The notes: a model not told the origin generated them from the letters alone. Positions 1-8,896 are shown, counted from the first letter of the stretch. The stretch is DNA of 9,748 nt from Acidobacteriota bacterium (GCA_021841795.1 JAKCDN010000088.1:1-9748), one strand, 5' to 3'. Made by a program: numbers and translations.

Positions 1-787
1 CGCTGCCCAGCTCGCTGCTGAAAGGCAGGGGCGCAGCGGAGAAGACCAGGGCCAGCACCATGAGGGCCAGCTTGACGATGCCGAGGACGAGATTGATCTC
101 AACAAGCTTGCTTGTGAGGGGAGCTCCGAGCCGGAAAGCGGCGCGCAGGGAGTCGAGGCTGGAGCGATTCTCAAGCGCGGCCAGCATGGGGGCGATGGAG
201 AGCGGCCAACTGGCAAGGGCGAAGGCGGTAAAGAAACCGAGGGCAAGAAAGATGGCCCACATGAAGTAGCCAATCAGGTTGGGCTCGCCCTGGACGTCGA
301 TGTGGGTTGCGGCGACCCAGGCCATGGAGCGCAGCCAGGCCCAGATGGTGAGCAGAAAGAGCGCCAGCCACCCGGCCTGAAAGAGGATTGCCGCGAAGGG
401 GCGAAAGCGCATTCTGGAATCGATGCGGCGCAGGACGAGGGCGCGGCCGAGGCCCGAGATCACGATCCAGGCCAGCGCGGCCTGGGGCAGCAGCCAGCGC
501 AGGACAGCCTGGCAGTGAGGCGCGTAAAACGAGAGGCCCGTGGAGATTTGCGCGGCGGCCACCCAGGGATTCTGGGCGTCGAGGCTGCCCAGCCCCGAGG
601 AGTCGAGCGGATACGCCGCCAGCATCTGCTGCAACTGCCTCCAGCAGACGAGGAGGAACGGGATGCCGAACAGCCAGCGCCAGCCGATCTCGATCGCAAC
701 GAGCAGCGGGTTGCACAGCACCGCGCCGATGTGCCCGACGAGGAGCTGCGTGCCGCGTACCGGTTTGGCCTGAACGGGCTCGGCCAT
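1..787 (-). CDS. Multi-pass integral membrane protein, C-terminus cut off by window edge
   Basis: The reading frame stays open from the ATG at 787 to the left edge, giving 262 visible codons and no stop, so the C-terminus lies outside the window. The protein is strongly hydrophobic. I see about five membrane segments, near residues 33-49, 98-118, 131-152, 171-201 and 232-255. A soluble stretch (about 53-95) and an Arg-rich cytoplasmic-type loop (RALVLRRIDSRMRFR, 115-129) lie between some of them. The piece AALENRSSLDSLRAAFRLG (203-221) loosely recalls the short amphipathic motif in DUF975/YciC-like membrane proteins, but I cannot assign a family. The start is supported by a GAGGT Shine-Dalgarno sequence at 796-800, 8 bases from the ATG, which overlaps the leuS stop codon. 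Close spacing behind leuS suggests co-transcription and translational coupling. Function is unknown. Other frames here are much less hydrophobic and look like shadows. Confidence 0.8.
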   Translation of the reverse strand, partial: MAEPVQAKPVRGTQLLVGHIGAVLCNPLLVAIEIGWRWLFGIPFLLVCWRQLQQMLAAYPLDSSGLGSLDAQNPWVAAAQISTGLSFYAPHCQAVLRWLLPQAALAWIVISGLGRALVLRRIDSRMRFRPFAAILFQAGWLALFLLTIWAWLRSMAWVAATHIDVQGEPNLIGYFMWAIFLALGFFTAFALASWPLSIAPMLAALENRSSLDSLRAAFRLGAPLTSKLVEINLVLGIVKLALMVLALVFSAAPLPFSSELGS

Positions 788-798
788 GATGCCGGACC

Positions 799-3300
799 TC
801 ACTTTACCACCAGATTAACGGCCCTGCCGGGAACCACAATGATCTTGGCCACGGTTTTGCCCGCGGTGCGCGCGCGGACTTTTTCGTCGGCGAGCGCGGC
901 CGCCTCCATGGTTTTGTTCTCAGAGCCGGCGGCCACCGTGACCAGAGTGACCAGCTTGCCGTTGATCTGCACCGGAATCTCGATTTCATCCTCCCTGGCC
1001 AGCGCGGGGTCGCACTGGGGCCACGGAGCGCGCAGGACGGAGCCGTGACCGCCGAGCTGCTCCCACAGCTCCGCGGCCAGGAACGGGGCAAAGGGGGCGA
1101 GGAGCAGAACCAGCGTGGTGAGCAGCTCGCGCACCACGGGAGCGGAGACTTCACCGGAGGCCAGCTGCGGGTCGGCGTTCTGGATTTCGTTGACCAGCTC
1201 CATGATGGCGGCCACGCAGGTGTTGAAGTGCCAGCGGCCTTCGAAGTCGTGGGTAATTTTGGCGATGGTCTGGTGGAGCTTGCGCAGCAGCTTCAGCTCG
1301 GCAGGATTGCCGGCCGCCACGGAGCCGCCGCGGCCCTCGATGGCGCGCGCCTCGAACGCATGGGCGAGGCGCCAGACGCGGCCGAGGAAGCGGCTGACGC
1401 CGGCGACGCCGTCTTCCTGCCAGTCGAGGTCGCGATCGGGCGGCGCGGCAAAGAGCGCATACATGCGGGTGGCGTCGGCGCCGTAGCGGGCCACCATGTC
1501 GTCGGGCGAGACCACGTTGCCCTTGGACTTGGACATCTTGGCCCCGTCCTTGATGACCATGCCCTGGGTGAAGAGGCGGCGCGCGGGCTCGTCATTCTTC
1601 ACCAGGCCGAGATCGCGCATCATGCGGGTCCAAAAGCGCGAATAAATAAGGTGGAGGATGGCGTGCTCGACGCCGCCGATGTACTGGTCGATGGGGAACC
1701 AGTACTGCGCGGTTGCGGGATCGAAGGGCAGACTGGAGTTGCGCGCGTCGGTGTAGCGGTAGAAGTACCAGCTCGAATCGACGAAGGTGTCCATGGTGTC
1801 GGTCTCGCGCCGCGCCGGGGCTCCGCACCTGGGGCAGGTGGTGTGAACGAACTCGGGCACGCGGCTCAGCGGCGAGCCGCCCTGCTGCGTGATCTGGATG
1901 GTGTCAGGAAGGAGGACGGGCAACTGGTCGTCGGGCACGGGCACCAGGCCATCCTTTTCGCAGTGAATCATGGGGATGGGCGTGCCCCAATAGCGCTGCC
2001 GGCTGACGCCCCAATCTTTGAGACGGAAGATCACCCTGGCCTCGCCGAAACCCTGCCGGGCGGCCGACTCCTGGAGCAGCTTCTGGGCCTGGGCGCATGT
2101 CAGTCCGTTGTACTCACCGGAGTTGATCAGCACGCCGTCTTCCGAACAGAACGGAAGCAGCTTGGCTCCATCCTCTTCCTGGACGGGCTTGATTACCTGG
2201 CGAATCTCGATGCCGTACTTTGTAGCAAACTCGAAGTCGCGCTCGTCGTGCGCGGGAACGCTCATGATGGCGCCGGTGCCGTAGTCCATGAGGATGTAGT
2301 TGGCGACCCAGATGGGAACGCGCTCGCCGTTGTAGGGATTGAGGGCGAAGCGGCCGGTGGGCACGCCGTGCTTCTCGATGACGCCGAGGTCGCCGGCTTC
2401 CCTGGCCTTGCGCTGCTCCTCGATGAGCTCGCCGACGCTGGCTTTGAGGCGGGGATCGGCGGCGGCAAAGGCGGCGACCAGGGGATGCTCGGGGGCAAGC
2501 TGCACGCTGGTGGCGCCGAAGATGGTGTCGACGCGGGTGGTGAAGACGCGAATCTTCTCGATTCCGCCCTCGACGCCGAAGTCGACCTCAGTGCCCTGGC
2601 TGCGCCCGATCCAGTTGCGCTGCATGGTGCGGACTTTTTCCGGCCAGCCGTCGAGATTCTCGAGGCCGTCGAGGAGTTCCTGGGCGTAAGCGGTGATGCG
2701 CAGGAACCATTGTTCGAGGTCGCGCTGCTCGACCAGGGTGTCCTCATGACGCCAGCAGCATCCGTTAACCACCTGTTCGTTGGCGAGGACAGTGGCGCAC
2801 TCCGGACACCAGTTGACCTTGCTCTTTTTGCGGTAGACGAGGCCTTTCTCAACCATGCGCAGGAAGAACCACTGATTCCAGCGGTAGTAGTCGGGCAGGC
2901 AGGTGGCGACTTCAGTGGCCCAGTCGTAGCCGAGGCCAAGGCGCTGCATCTGGCGCTTCATGGCGGCGATGTTGGCGAGGGTCCACTGGCGCGGAGGCGT
3001 GTTGTTCTTGAGGGCGGCGTTTTCCGCGGGCAGGCCGAAGGCGTCCCAGCCCATGGGGTGCAGGACGTTGTAGCCGCGCATCCACATATGGCGCGCCAGG
3101 GCGTCGCCGATGGAGTAGTTGCGCACGTGGCCCATGTGGAGCTGTCCGCTGGGATAGGGCAACATCTCCAGCACGTAATACTTGGGCTTGCTGCTGGTGG
3201 CGGGCTCGGCGGCGTAGAGACCAGGGTCCGCGGCCCAGCGCTGCTGCCATTTCTCTTCGATTGTTGCGGGATCGTAACGCAGTTCCTTATCTTCCGTCAT
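799..3300 (-). CDS. leuS: Leucyl-tRNA synthetase (class I, with CP1 editing domain)
   Basis: Cytoplasmic enzyme that charges tRNA-Leu with leucine using ATP; 833 residues, normal for bacterial LeuRS. The class I HIGH motif is HMGH at 55-58, inside PYPSGQLHMGH. KMSKS is at 588-592. The zinc-binding module is C165-x2-C168 with C182-x2-H185 (NGCCWRHE), the spacing I recall for the Thermus enzyme. The CP1 editing domain is present, with the threonine-rich loop TTRVDT at 254-259 and HDERD at 351-355, whose aspartates include the position that anchors the amino group of mischarged amino acids. In the Thr loop the residue usually seen as Pro is Val257. The roughly 45-residue leucine-specific insert that precedes KMSKS in the E. 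coli enzyme is absent: the chain goes straight from QGMVIKDGA to KMSKS. The start at 3300 gives the usual N-terminus (YDPATIEEKWQ). The frame stays open upstream to 3762, but that part runs antisense across the next gene. Confidence 0.97.
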   Translation of the reverse strand: MTEDKELRYDPATIEEKWQQRWAADPGLYAAEPATSSKPKYYVLEMLPYPSGQLHMGHVRNYSIGDALARHMWMRGYNVLHPMGWDAFGLPAENAALKNNTPPRQWTLANIAAMKRQMQRLGLGYDWATEVATCLPDYYRWNQWFFLRMVEKGLVYRKKSKVNWCPECATVLANEQVVNGCCWRHEDTLVEQRDLEQWFLRITAYAQELLDGLENLDGWPEKVRTMQRNWIGRSQGTEVDFGVEGGIEKIRVFTTRVDTIFGATSVQLAPEHPLVAAFAAADPRLKASVGELIEEQRKAREAGDLGVIEKHGVPTGRFALNPYNGERVPIWVANYILMDYGTGAIMSVPAHDERDFEFATKYGIEIRQVIKPVQEEDGAKLLPFCSEDGVLINSGEYNGLTCAQAQKLLQESAARQGFGEARVIFRLKDWGVSRQRYWGTPIPMIHCEKDGLVPVPDDQLPVLLPDTIQITQQGGSPLSRVPEFVHTTCPRCGAPARRETDTMDTFVDSSWYFYRYTDARNSSLPFDPATAQYWFPIDQYIGGVEHAILHLIYSRFWTRMMRDLGLVKNDEPARRLFTQGMVIKDGAKMSKSKGNVVSPDDMVARYGADATRMYALFAAPPDRDLDWQEDGVAGVSRFLGRVWRLAHAFEARAIEGRGGSVAAGNPAELKLLRKLHQTIAKITHDFEGRWHFNTCVAAIMELVNEIQNADPQLASGEVSAPVVRELLTTLVLLLAPFAPFLAAELWEQLGGHGSVLRAPWPQCDPALAREDEIEIPVQINGKLVTLVTVAAGSENKTMEAAALADEKVRARTAGKTVAKIIVVPGRAVNLVVK

Positions 3301-3308
3301 ACCCTTCA

Positions 3309-3314
3309 AGTGTA
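3309..3314 (-). promoter_or_regulatory. Putative -10 element of leuS, near-leaderless
   Basis: Read on the minus strand, TACACT ends 8 bases before the leuS ATG. Transcription would begin about at the start codon, leaving a leader of zero to two bases. The AAGGG just before the ATG is only 1-2 bases away, too close for a normal Shine-Dalgarno sequence. No convincing -35 hexamer is seen at 16-18 bases. TTGAGC (3336-3341) lies at 21 bases, which is too far. Confidence 0.45.
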
Positions 3315-3393
3315 AACGGGACAGCGCTGCCCAGGGCTCAATGCGCGCAGGAACGAGGGCAGAGCGCGCGAGGTGCGGTCCCTGGCCGGTTGT

Positions 3394-3399
3394 TATACT
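3394..3399 (+). promoter_or_regulatory. Putative -10 element of the 3406 gene, leaderless
   Basis: TATACT (5 of 6 matches to TATAAT) ends exactly 6 bases before the ATG at 3406. The transcript would therefore start at or within a base of the start codon. No Shine-Dalgarno sequence is present: the bases before the ATG are CAAGCC. No clear -35 is seen. This element and the leuS -10 are divergent and about 80 bases apart, so the two promoters share the 3301-3405 spacer. Confidence 0.6.
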
Positions 3400-3405
3400 C
3401 AAGCC

Positions 3406-3927
3406 ATGAAAACCAGCCGCGCATTTCCCCTGCTGCCCGGCATGCTTCTTCTTGCCCTTCAGGCATTGCCCGCCGCGGCCCAGAACAAGGCCACGCTGAA
3501 CTTTGTGAGTACGGCGGTGAATGTGGCGGCATACCTGATGCCCGGCTCGATCAACGGATATACGGCCATCTATATCGACCCGGTAACGTGGACGGCCGCG
3601 ATGACGGACAGCAACCTGGGGCCATTTCTCGCAACCCAGGTGGGGATGTCGTCGCGCAGCGCGGCGTGTGTTTTCTCGGCGAACAATAGCCGCGCGGTGT
3701 GCGTCTACTTCGACGACGAGCAGCCGTACGGCGTGATTGCGCTCAAGTCCGATGCCGGGCATCCATTCACGGCCGCCGCCGCGGCCAGCGCGTACCAGCC
3801 GACGACCCCGCAGATGCTGCAGCGGGCGCAGACGAAGGCGATCTATTCATCGCGCGCAATCACCCTGGAGGACGGACAGCAACTGTCAGCCTACTCGATC
3901 CAGATGGATGCAAAAGCCAGGCGCTGA
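3406..3927 (+). CDS. Small secreted protein of unknown function
   Basis: The product is 173 residues with a classical Sec signal peptide: basic start (MKTSR), hydrophobic core about 9-22, and a likely signal peptidase I cut after Ala25 (LPAAA, then QNKAT). The mature part of about 148 residues has no membrane segment. It looks like a compact beta-rich domain, with aromatic/acidic stretches such as TAIYIDPVTW (53-62) and AVCVYFDDEQPYG. It has two cysteines, Cys88 and Cys99, which could pair outside the cytoplasm. An Ala-rich helix (about residues 126-133) follows. I recognise no family. An in-frame ATG at 3373 lies upstream, but it would put a non-signal stretch ahead of the signal peptide and would leave the TATACT box inside the gene, so 3406 is preferred. 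The gene stands alone: divergent from leuS and convergent with nfo. Confidence 0.78.
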   Translation: MKTSRAFPLLPGMLLLALQALPAAAQNKATLNFVSTAVNVAAYLMPGSINGYTAIYIDPVTWTAAMTDSNLGPFLATQVGMSSRSAACVFSANNSRAVCVYFDDEQPYGVIALKSDAGHPFTAAAAASAYQPTTPQMLQRAQTKAIYSSRAITLEDGQQLSAYSIQMDAKARR

Positions 3928-3949
3928 AGGACGAACCAGGTAACCGAGC

Positions 3950-3964
3950 GCGGGTGACGCCCGC
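3950..3964. terminator. Short hairpin between convergent genes, possible bidirectional terminator
   Basis: In the 52-base gap between the stop codons of the 3406 gene and nfo, GCGGG (3950-3954) and CCCGC (3960-3964) form a 5-base-pair all-GC stem with a five-base loop. Neither strand has a T tract after it, so it does not meet the usual rule for an intrinsic terminator. Its position between two gene ends is the main argument. Confidence 0.3.
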
Positions 3965-3979
3965 TGCGGTGGCGCGGCT

Positions 3980-4837
3980 TCAGGCCTTCACCAGCTTCCT
4001 GAGCGCCAGCACATTGCGTTCCTCGTCGCCGGGCGCGTCGACGGGAGTTTCGGCGATGAAGGCGGAGTGGGCGAAGCGCGGGTCGTTGAGCAGGCTGCGG
4101 AATGGTTCAAGGCCCATGGTTCCCTCGCCGATGTGCTGGTGGCGGTCAAGCTTTGATCCGCGGGCGGCCTTGGCGTCGTTGCAGTGCCAGACGCGGACGG
4201 CGTCAAAGGTGACGGTGGAGGCGATCTGCCGCATGGTGTCCTGGTAGCCCTGGTCTGAGACGAGATCGTATCCGGCGACATGGGTGTGGCAGGTATCGAG
4301 GCAGACGGCGACGGGCGCGTGGGCGCGAAGGCGCGCGAGCAGTTCAGCCACCTGCTCGAAGCTGCCGCCGAGCGAGAACTCCGCGCCGGCGGTGTTCTCG
4401 ATGAGGATGTGAAAACCGGTTCCCTGCCACGGAAGGCCGTCGATGGCGCGGGCGATGGACTCGGCGGCGAGGCTGAGGCCCTGGTCGCGGGTGAGGCCTT
4501 TCCAGGAGCCGGGGTGGAGGACGAGGTATTCGGCGCCGAGGGCGAGCGCCCGCTCGATCTCGCCGCGAAAGGCGGCGATGCTTTTCTGGCGCACCTCATC
4601 GGACTGGCTGCAGACGTTGACCAGATAACTGGTGTGAATGACAAGCGGCCCAACGTCGAATTTTGCGCGCAGCGCGCGCATGCGTTCCGCCTGCGCGGGG
4701 TCGACTTTGGGCGCGCGCCACATGCGCGGGCTGGATGAAAAGATCTGAAAGGTGTTGGCGTCGATCTCGCGGGCGCGCTCGACGGCGTTGGAGGCTCCGC
4801 CCGCAGTGCCGAGGTGGACGCCGATTCGCTTGGTCAT
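3980..4837 (-). CDS. nfo: Endonuclease IV (AP endonuclease, three-metal TIM barrel)
   Basis: Cytoplasmic DNA repair enzyme of the Nfo/AP endonuclease 2 family. It cuts the backbone 5' of abasic sites and cleans blocked 3' ends in base-excision repair. The 285 residues match the family length. By alignment from memory with E. coli Nfo, all nine metal ligands of the trinuclear zinc site are present: His68 (IHTSY), His108 (LHPGS), Glu147 (IENTAG), Asp181 and His184 (LDTCHTHVAGYD), His218 (HCNDAK), Asp231 and His233 (DRHQHIGEG), Glu263 (AETPV). The N-terminal IGVHLGTAGG (5-14) is the usual first strand. The start at 4837 gives the expected N-terminus, with no Shine-Dalgarno sequence but a TACACT box 6 bases upstream. 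It is transcribed alone, convergent with the small secreted protein gene. An intact active site suggests a working enzyme. Confidence 0.96.
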   Translation of the reverse strand: MTKRIGVHLGTAGGASNAVERAREIDANTFQIFSSSPRMWRAPKVDPAQAERMRALRAKFDVGPLVIHTSYLVNVCSQSDEVRQKSIAAFRGEIERALALGAEYLVLHPGSWKGLTRDQGLSLAAESIARAIDGLPWQGTGFHILIENTAGAEFSLGGSFEQVAELLARLRAHAPVAVCLDTCHTHVAGYDLVSDQGYQDTMRQIASTVTFDAVRVWHCNDAKAARGSKLDRHQHIGEGTMGLEPFRSLLNDPRFAHSAFIAETPVDAPGDEERNVLALRKLVKA

Positions 4838-4843
4838 GGGGAC

Positions 4844-4849
4844 AGTGTA
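4844..4849 (-). promoter_or_regulatory. Putative -10 element of nfo, leaderless
   Basis: On the minus strand TACACT (4 of 6 matches to TATAAT, with the key first T, second A and last T kept) ends 6 bases before the nfo ATG. The bases between are GTCCCC, which are not a Shine-Dalgarno sequence. No good -35 is seen at 16-18 bases upstream. Confidence 0.45.
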
Positions 4850-5141
4850 CAGGGCCTTGCGAACTGCGCATGGGAACTTGATGCCGCCTCAACGTACAGT
4901 CGTTTTCCCCGAGCGCGCGGCGCTGCATCGATGCGGTCAATCCTGGGGGTGCGGCGGCATGAGCGCCGGGCGCACCTGCGGTTTCGTTGCATCTGGCCGC
5001 ACGTGAACCGGAACCCTGCCGGTCTCAGCGCTGGTGCGCGTTTGGTTCCATGCCCGCAAAAAACTTGACGTGATGTTTCGCGCCAATCTTTCACATCTGT
5101 ACCGAGAGTCACATCCACAACAGGAAAGATTGCGACCCGAT
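4850..5141. other. Gene-free spacer between nfo and the lipoprotein gene
   Basis: I see no convincing coding frame or RNA gene here. It holds one copy of the 17-base repeat (4907-4923), followed at once by a 10-base perfect palindrome, GCATCGATGC (4925-4934). TTGACG (5065-5070) is a good -35 match and is preceded by an A-rich run, but no good -10 lies at 16-18 bases from it. The nearest AT-rich hexamers are AATCTT (spacer 14) and TCACAT (spacer 20). The promoter of the lipoprotein gene is probably in 5060-5110, leaving a leader of roughly 50 bases. Confidence 0.5.
4907..4923 (+). repeat. 17-base direct repeat, copy 1
   Basis: CCCCGAGCGCGCGGCGC here is identical to 6634-6650. The two copies are in the same orientation and bracket the lipoprotein gene. 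Both are in non-coding DNA. Each is followed by a short inverted repeat around TCGA (GCATCGATGC here). Confidence 0.7.
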
Positions 5142-5147
5142 AAGGAG
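5142..5147 (+). promoter_or_regulatory. Strong Shine-Dalgarno sequence of the lipoprotein gene
   Basis: AAGGAG sits 8 bases before the ATG at 5156, close to the ideal match and spacing. It fixes the start codon and contrasts with the four genes here that lack any Shine-Dalgarno sequence. Confidence 0.85.
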
Positions 5148-5155
5148 CATCACAT

Positions 5156-6571
5156 ATGGTTACGGAGAAATTTCGAGAGAAGAGCGCCCTTGGCGCGAGT
5201 GTGGTGGCGGTTGTTTCTCTGTTGTTCACGCTCGGTCTTTCCATCACGGCGTGCAACGGTGGCGGCTCGGGCGGAAGTGGAGGCAGTGGGACCACAGGCG
5301 GCGGAACCGGAGGCAACGGCGGCACAGGCAATGGGGGAAACGGCGGGACCTCTGGCGGCATCCAGTATGTCAATATTTCCGGCGGAACGACTGGCTTTCA
5401 AAACCCCATGGACGTCGCCGTGGACGGGGCAGGCAACGTATGGGTGACGAATAATCAAGGGTCAAGCAATCCGAGTTCGCCGCAATACAACCAGAGCAGC
5501 CTTACAGAGCTGACCAAGGCCAGCGGATTTTCGGCTGCCGGCGCGCTCAACGTAACCGGAACCTCCGGGGAGCTAATCAACTCCCGCATGGTGGCCGTCG
5601 ATCCCTCAGGAAATCTTTGGGTGACGAGCCGTACAAGCGGCGATGTCGTCGAATTTACGAAGTCGTCGGGGTACTCCGCTAATGCAGCCATTGCGATCTC
5701 AGGATTCGATTCCCCAGTCGGCATAGCCGCGGATTCGGCAGGAAATATATGGGTTGTGGACTGGGGTTTTCGTACCCTCTCCGAACTGCCCTACAGCGCC
5801 ATTTCGGCTGCCGGGGCTACCGCGGCTTCCATTGCTGCCCACTCGACCTCCATCGGCCTTGGCAACTCCTCCTGGCCGACCATGGTTACCGTCGATCCTT
5901 CCGGAAATGTTTGGGTTGCCTGTCTGGGATCGATCTTCATACAGAATGGGAGCGTTCCGGGGAGCATCGTAGAACTGCCTGCGGCCTCCAACTATTCGCC
6001 CAGCAGTTTAGTCAATATCACGGGCTGGGATGGACAGAACGTGGTGCCGTTCGACATTGCCGCGGACGCATCCGGGAATATCTGGATTACAGGAGCCACA
6101 TTGACAACCTCCGGCGACGTAGACACTCCGGTGGTTTCAGAACTAACGAAGGCAAGCAATTTTTCCCCGTCGAGCGCACTGAACATCACTGGGTGGAATT
6201 GGTCGACCACATCCGGATCCACGACACAGCTTACTGCTCCTCTCGGAATTGCCCTGGACGGCGGCGGAAACGTCTGGCTCACCGTTGGCCAGCTTTCTGA
6301 GAATTCGGCCACCAAACAAGTAACAGGCGGCGGCTACGTTACGGAATTAACAAAGGCTGGCGGCTATTCCTTTGCCAGCGCGGTCAATTATTCCAACAGT
6401 TCCGCAGGGTTTGACATTCCGGCGGGCATTGCGATCGATGGCGCCGGGAATGTCTGGGTTACCAACTCCGGTATTTGGGTGTCCATCACCACGACTGCCC
6501 CCGTGGACCAGTCGGCGAGCGTTACAGAATTAGTTCAAGCGGCGGTGCCTGTAACAACACCGCTGCTGTAG
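5156..6571 (+). CDS. Lipoprotein with seven-bladed NHL/Vgb-type beta-propeller
   Basis: The product is 471 residues. The N-terminus is a lipoprotein signal: hydrophobic stretch 12-30, then lipobox ITAC with Cys33 as the expected lipidated residue. Residues 34-68 are a linker made only of Gly, Asn, Ser and Thr. The rest is a propeller with seven copies of a D-x2-G-N-x-W motif, whose Asp residues are at 90, 149, 193, 247, 304, 368 and 428. Most copies are preceded by P-x-x-I/V-A and followed by V/S-E-L-T-K-A and then a F/Y-S...A-L-N-I-T-G strand. The last copy stops after VTELVQ and lacks the NITG strand, while a lone VNIS strand (72-75) precedes blade 1. This suggests the ends join to close the ring. 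The propeller resembles NHL and streptogramin-lyase (Vgb) folds. No catalytic residues are evident, so a binding or envelope role is inferred. Sampled lines are near 50% GC against about 65% in uvrB. Confidence 0.88.
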   Translation: MVTEKFREKSALGASVVAVVSLLFTLGLSITACNGGGSGGSGGSGTTGGGTGGNGGTGNGGNGGTSGGIQYVNISGGTTGFQNPMDVAVDGAGNVWVTNNQGSSNPSSPQYNQSSLTELTKASGFSAAGALNVTGTSGELINSRMVAVDPSGNLWVTSRTSGDVVEFTKSSGYSANAAIAISGFDSPVGIAADSAGNIWVVDWGFRTLSELPYSAISAAGATAASIAAHSTSIGLGNSSWPTMVTVDPSGNVWVACLGSIFIQNGSVPGSIVELPAASNYSPSSLVNITGWDGQNVVPFDIAADASGNIWITGATLTTSGDVDTPVVSELTKASNFSPSSALNITGWNWSTTSGSTTQLTAPLGIALDGGGNVWLTVGQLSENSATKQVTGGGYVTELTKAGGYSFASAVNYSNSSAGFDIPAGIAIDGAGNVWVTNSGIWVSITTTAPVDQSASVTELVQAAVPVTTPLL

Positions 6572-6633
6572 CTGGGGAGTTCTCCACACAAATGCACCAG
6601 GCGCCTCGCACTGGCACCAGGCGGCAGCGCTCC

Positions 6634-6650
6634 CCCCGAGCGCGCGGCGC
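6634..6650 (+). repeat. 17-base direct repeat, copy 2
   Basis: Identical to 4907-4923 and in the same orientation, starting 63 bases after the lipoprotein stop codon. It is followed by a small inverted repeat, CGTC-TC-GACG (6650-6659). Confidence 0.7.
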
Positions 6651-6752
6651 GTCTCGACGGCATTGGCGCGGGTTTCCCGGGATTGCATCCGAGGCTATTT
6701 TCGATTCGTTCCTCCGGGACGAGGACAGCGGCTCCCGGCGATACCGGACGGA

Positions 6753-6774
6753 GGCGGGCGCGCCCTGATTTTTT
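6753..6774 (+). terminator. GC hairpin with T6 tract, weak terminator candidate
   Basis: GGCG (6753-6756) and CGCC (6761-6764) can pair across a four-base loop. The overlapping 10-mer at 6756-6765 is a perfect palindrome, GGGCGCGCCC. Six T residues follow at 6769-6774. The stem is short, so termination for the lipoprotein transcript is possible but unproven. The T run also lies where the upstream part of the uvrB promoter is expected. Confidence 0.3.
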
Positions 6775-6796
6775 CGCTTCATCTTCGCCTCTTTCG

Positions 6797-6802
6797 TATA
6801 AT
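6797..6802 (+). promoter_or_regulatory. Consensus -10 element of uvrB, leaderless
   Basis: A perfect TATAAT ends 6 bases before the uvrB ATG (6809). The bases between, CGCCGC, contain no Shine-Dalgarno sequence. Transcription would start at the A of the ATG or within a base or two of it. The -35 region is poor; TTCGCT at 6773-6778 with an 18-base spacer matches 3 of 6. This is the best-matched of the four leaderless-type promoters here. Confidence 0.65.
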
Positions 6803-6808
6803 CGCCGC

Positions 6809-8803
<1,995 letters not shown>

Positions 8804-8896
8804 CTGAACGGAGCCGGAAGAGGCGGCGGCGACAACGGCGGGGCCATGGAATCAGCAAGAGACGCAGGCGCTTCCCTTCCCGCGGCCTTCGGGTAC

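Larger units (their letters stand above)
6572..6808. other. Spacer between lipoprotein gene and uvrB
   Basis: No gene is seen. It holds a 10-base direct repeat (GCACCAGGCG at 6594-6603 and 6614-6623, 20 bases apart), the second copy of the 17-base repeat (6634-6650), and an inverted repeat CCGGGA/TCCCGG (6714-6719 with 6733-6738, 13-base loop) about 60 bases before the uvrB -10. The terminator-like element at 6753-6774 also lies here. I looked for SOS (LexA) boxes of the E. coli CTG-N10-CAG, Gram-positive and alphaproteobacterial GTTC-N7-GTTC types and found none. Confidence 0.5.

Noticed and set aside
171..716. A 181-codon minus-strand frame near the left edge
   Set aside because: It lies in a different frame from the hydrophobic membrane protein, is Arg/Pro/Ala-rich, and has no ribosome site. 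The frame from 787 is continuous with leuS and has a good Shine-Dalgarno sequence.
1045..3315. A 756-codon open frame on the plus strand, antisense to leuS
   Set aside because: GC-rich codon bias in leuS removes stop codons from the opposite strand. The translation is low-complexity and resembles no family, while leuS has all its motifs.
3301..3762. N-terminal extension of leuS by 154 codons
   Set aside because: The added part does not resemble LeuRS, runs antisense through the secreted protein gene, and would pass over the promoter boxes. The canonical LeuRS N-terminus begins at 3300.
5251..5360. Repeated GGC/GGA-rich DNA that looks like a tandem repeat
   Set aside because: It is the coding sequence of the Gly/Asn/Ser/Thr linker of the lipoprotein. 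The units are irregular in length, so it is a low-complexity protein tether and not a satellite or CRISPR-like array.
6683..6808. N-terminal extension of uvrB by 42 codons
   Set aside because: UvrB normally begins at [13 protein letters not shown] sequence. The extension contains the perfect TATAAT and a T run, as expected of non-coding DNA.
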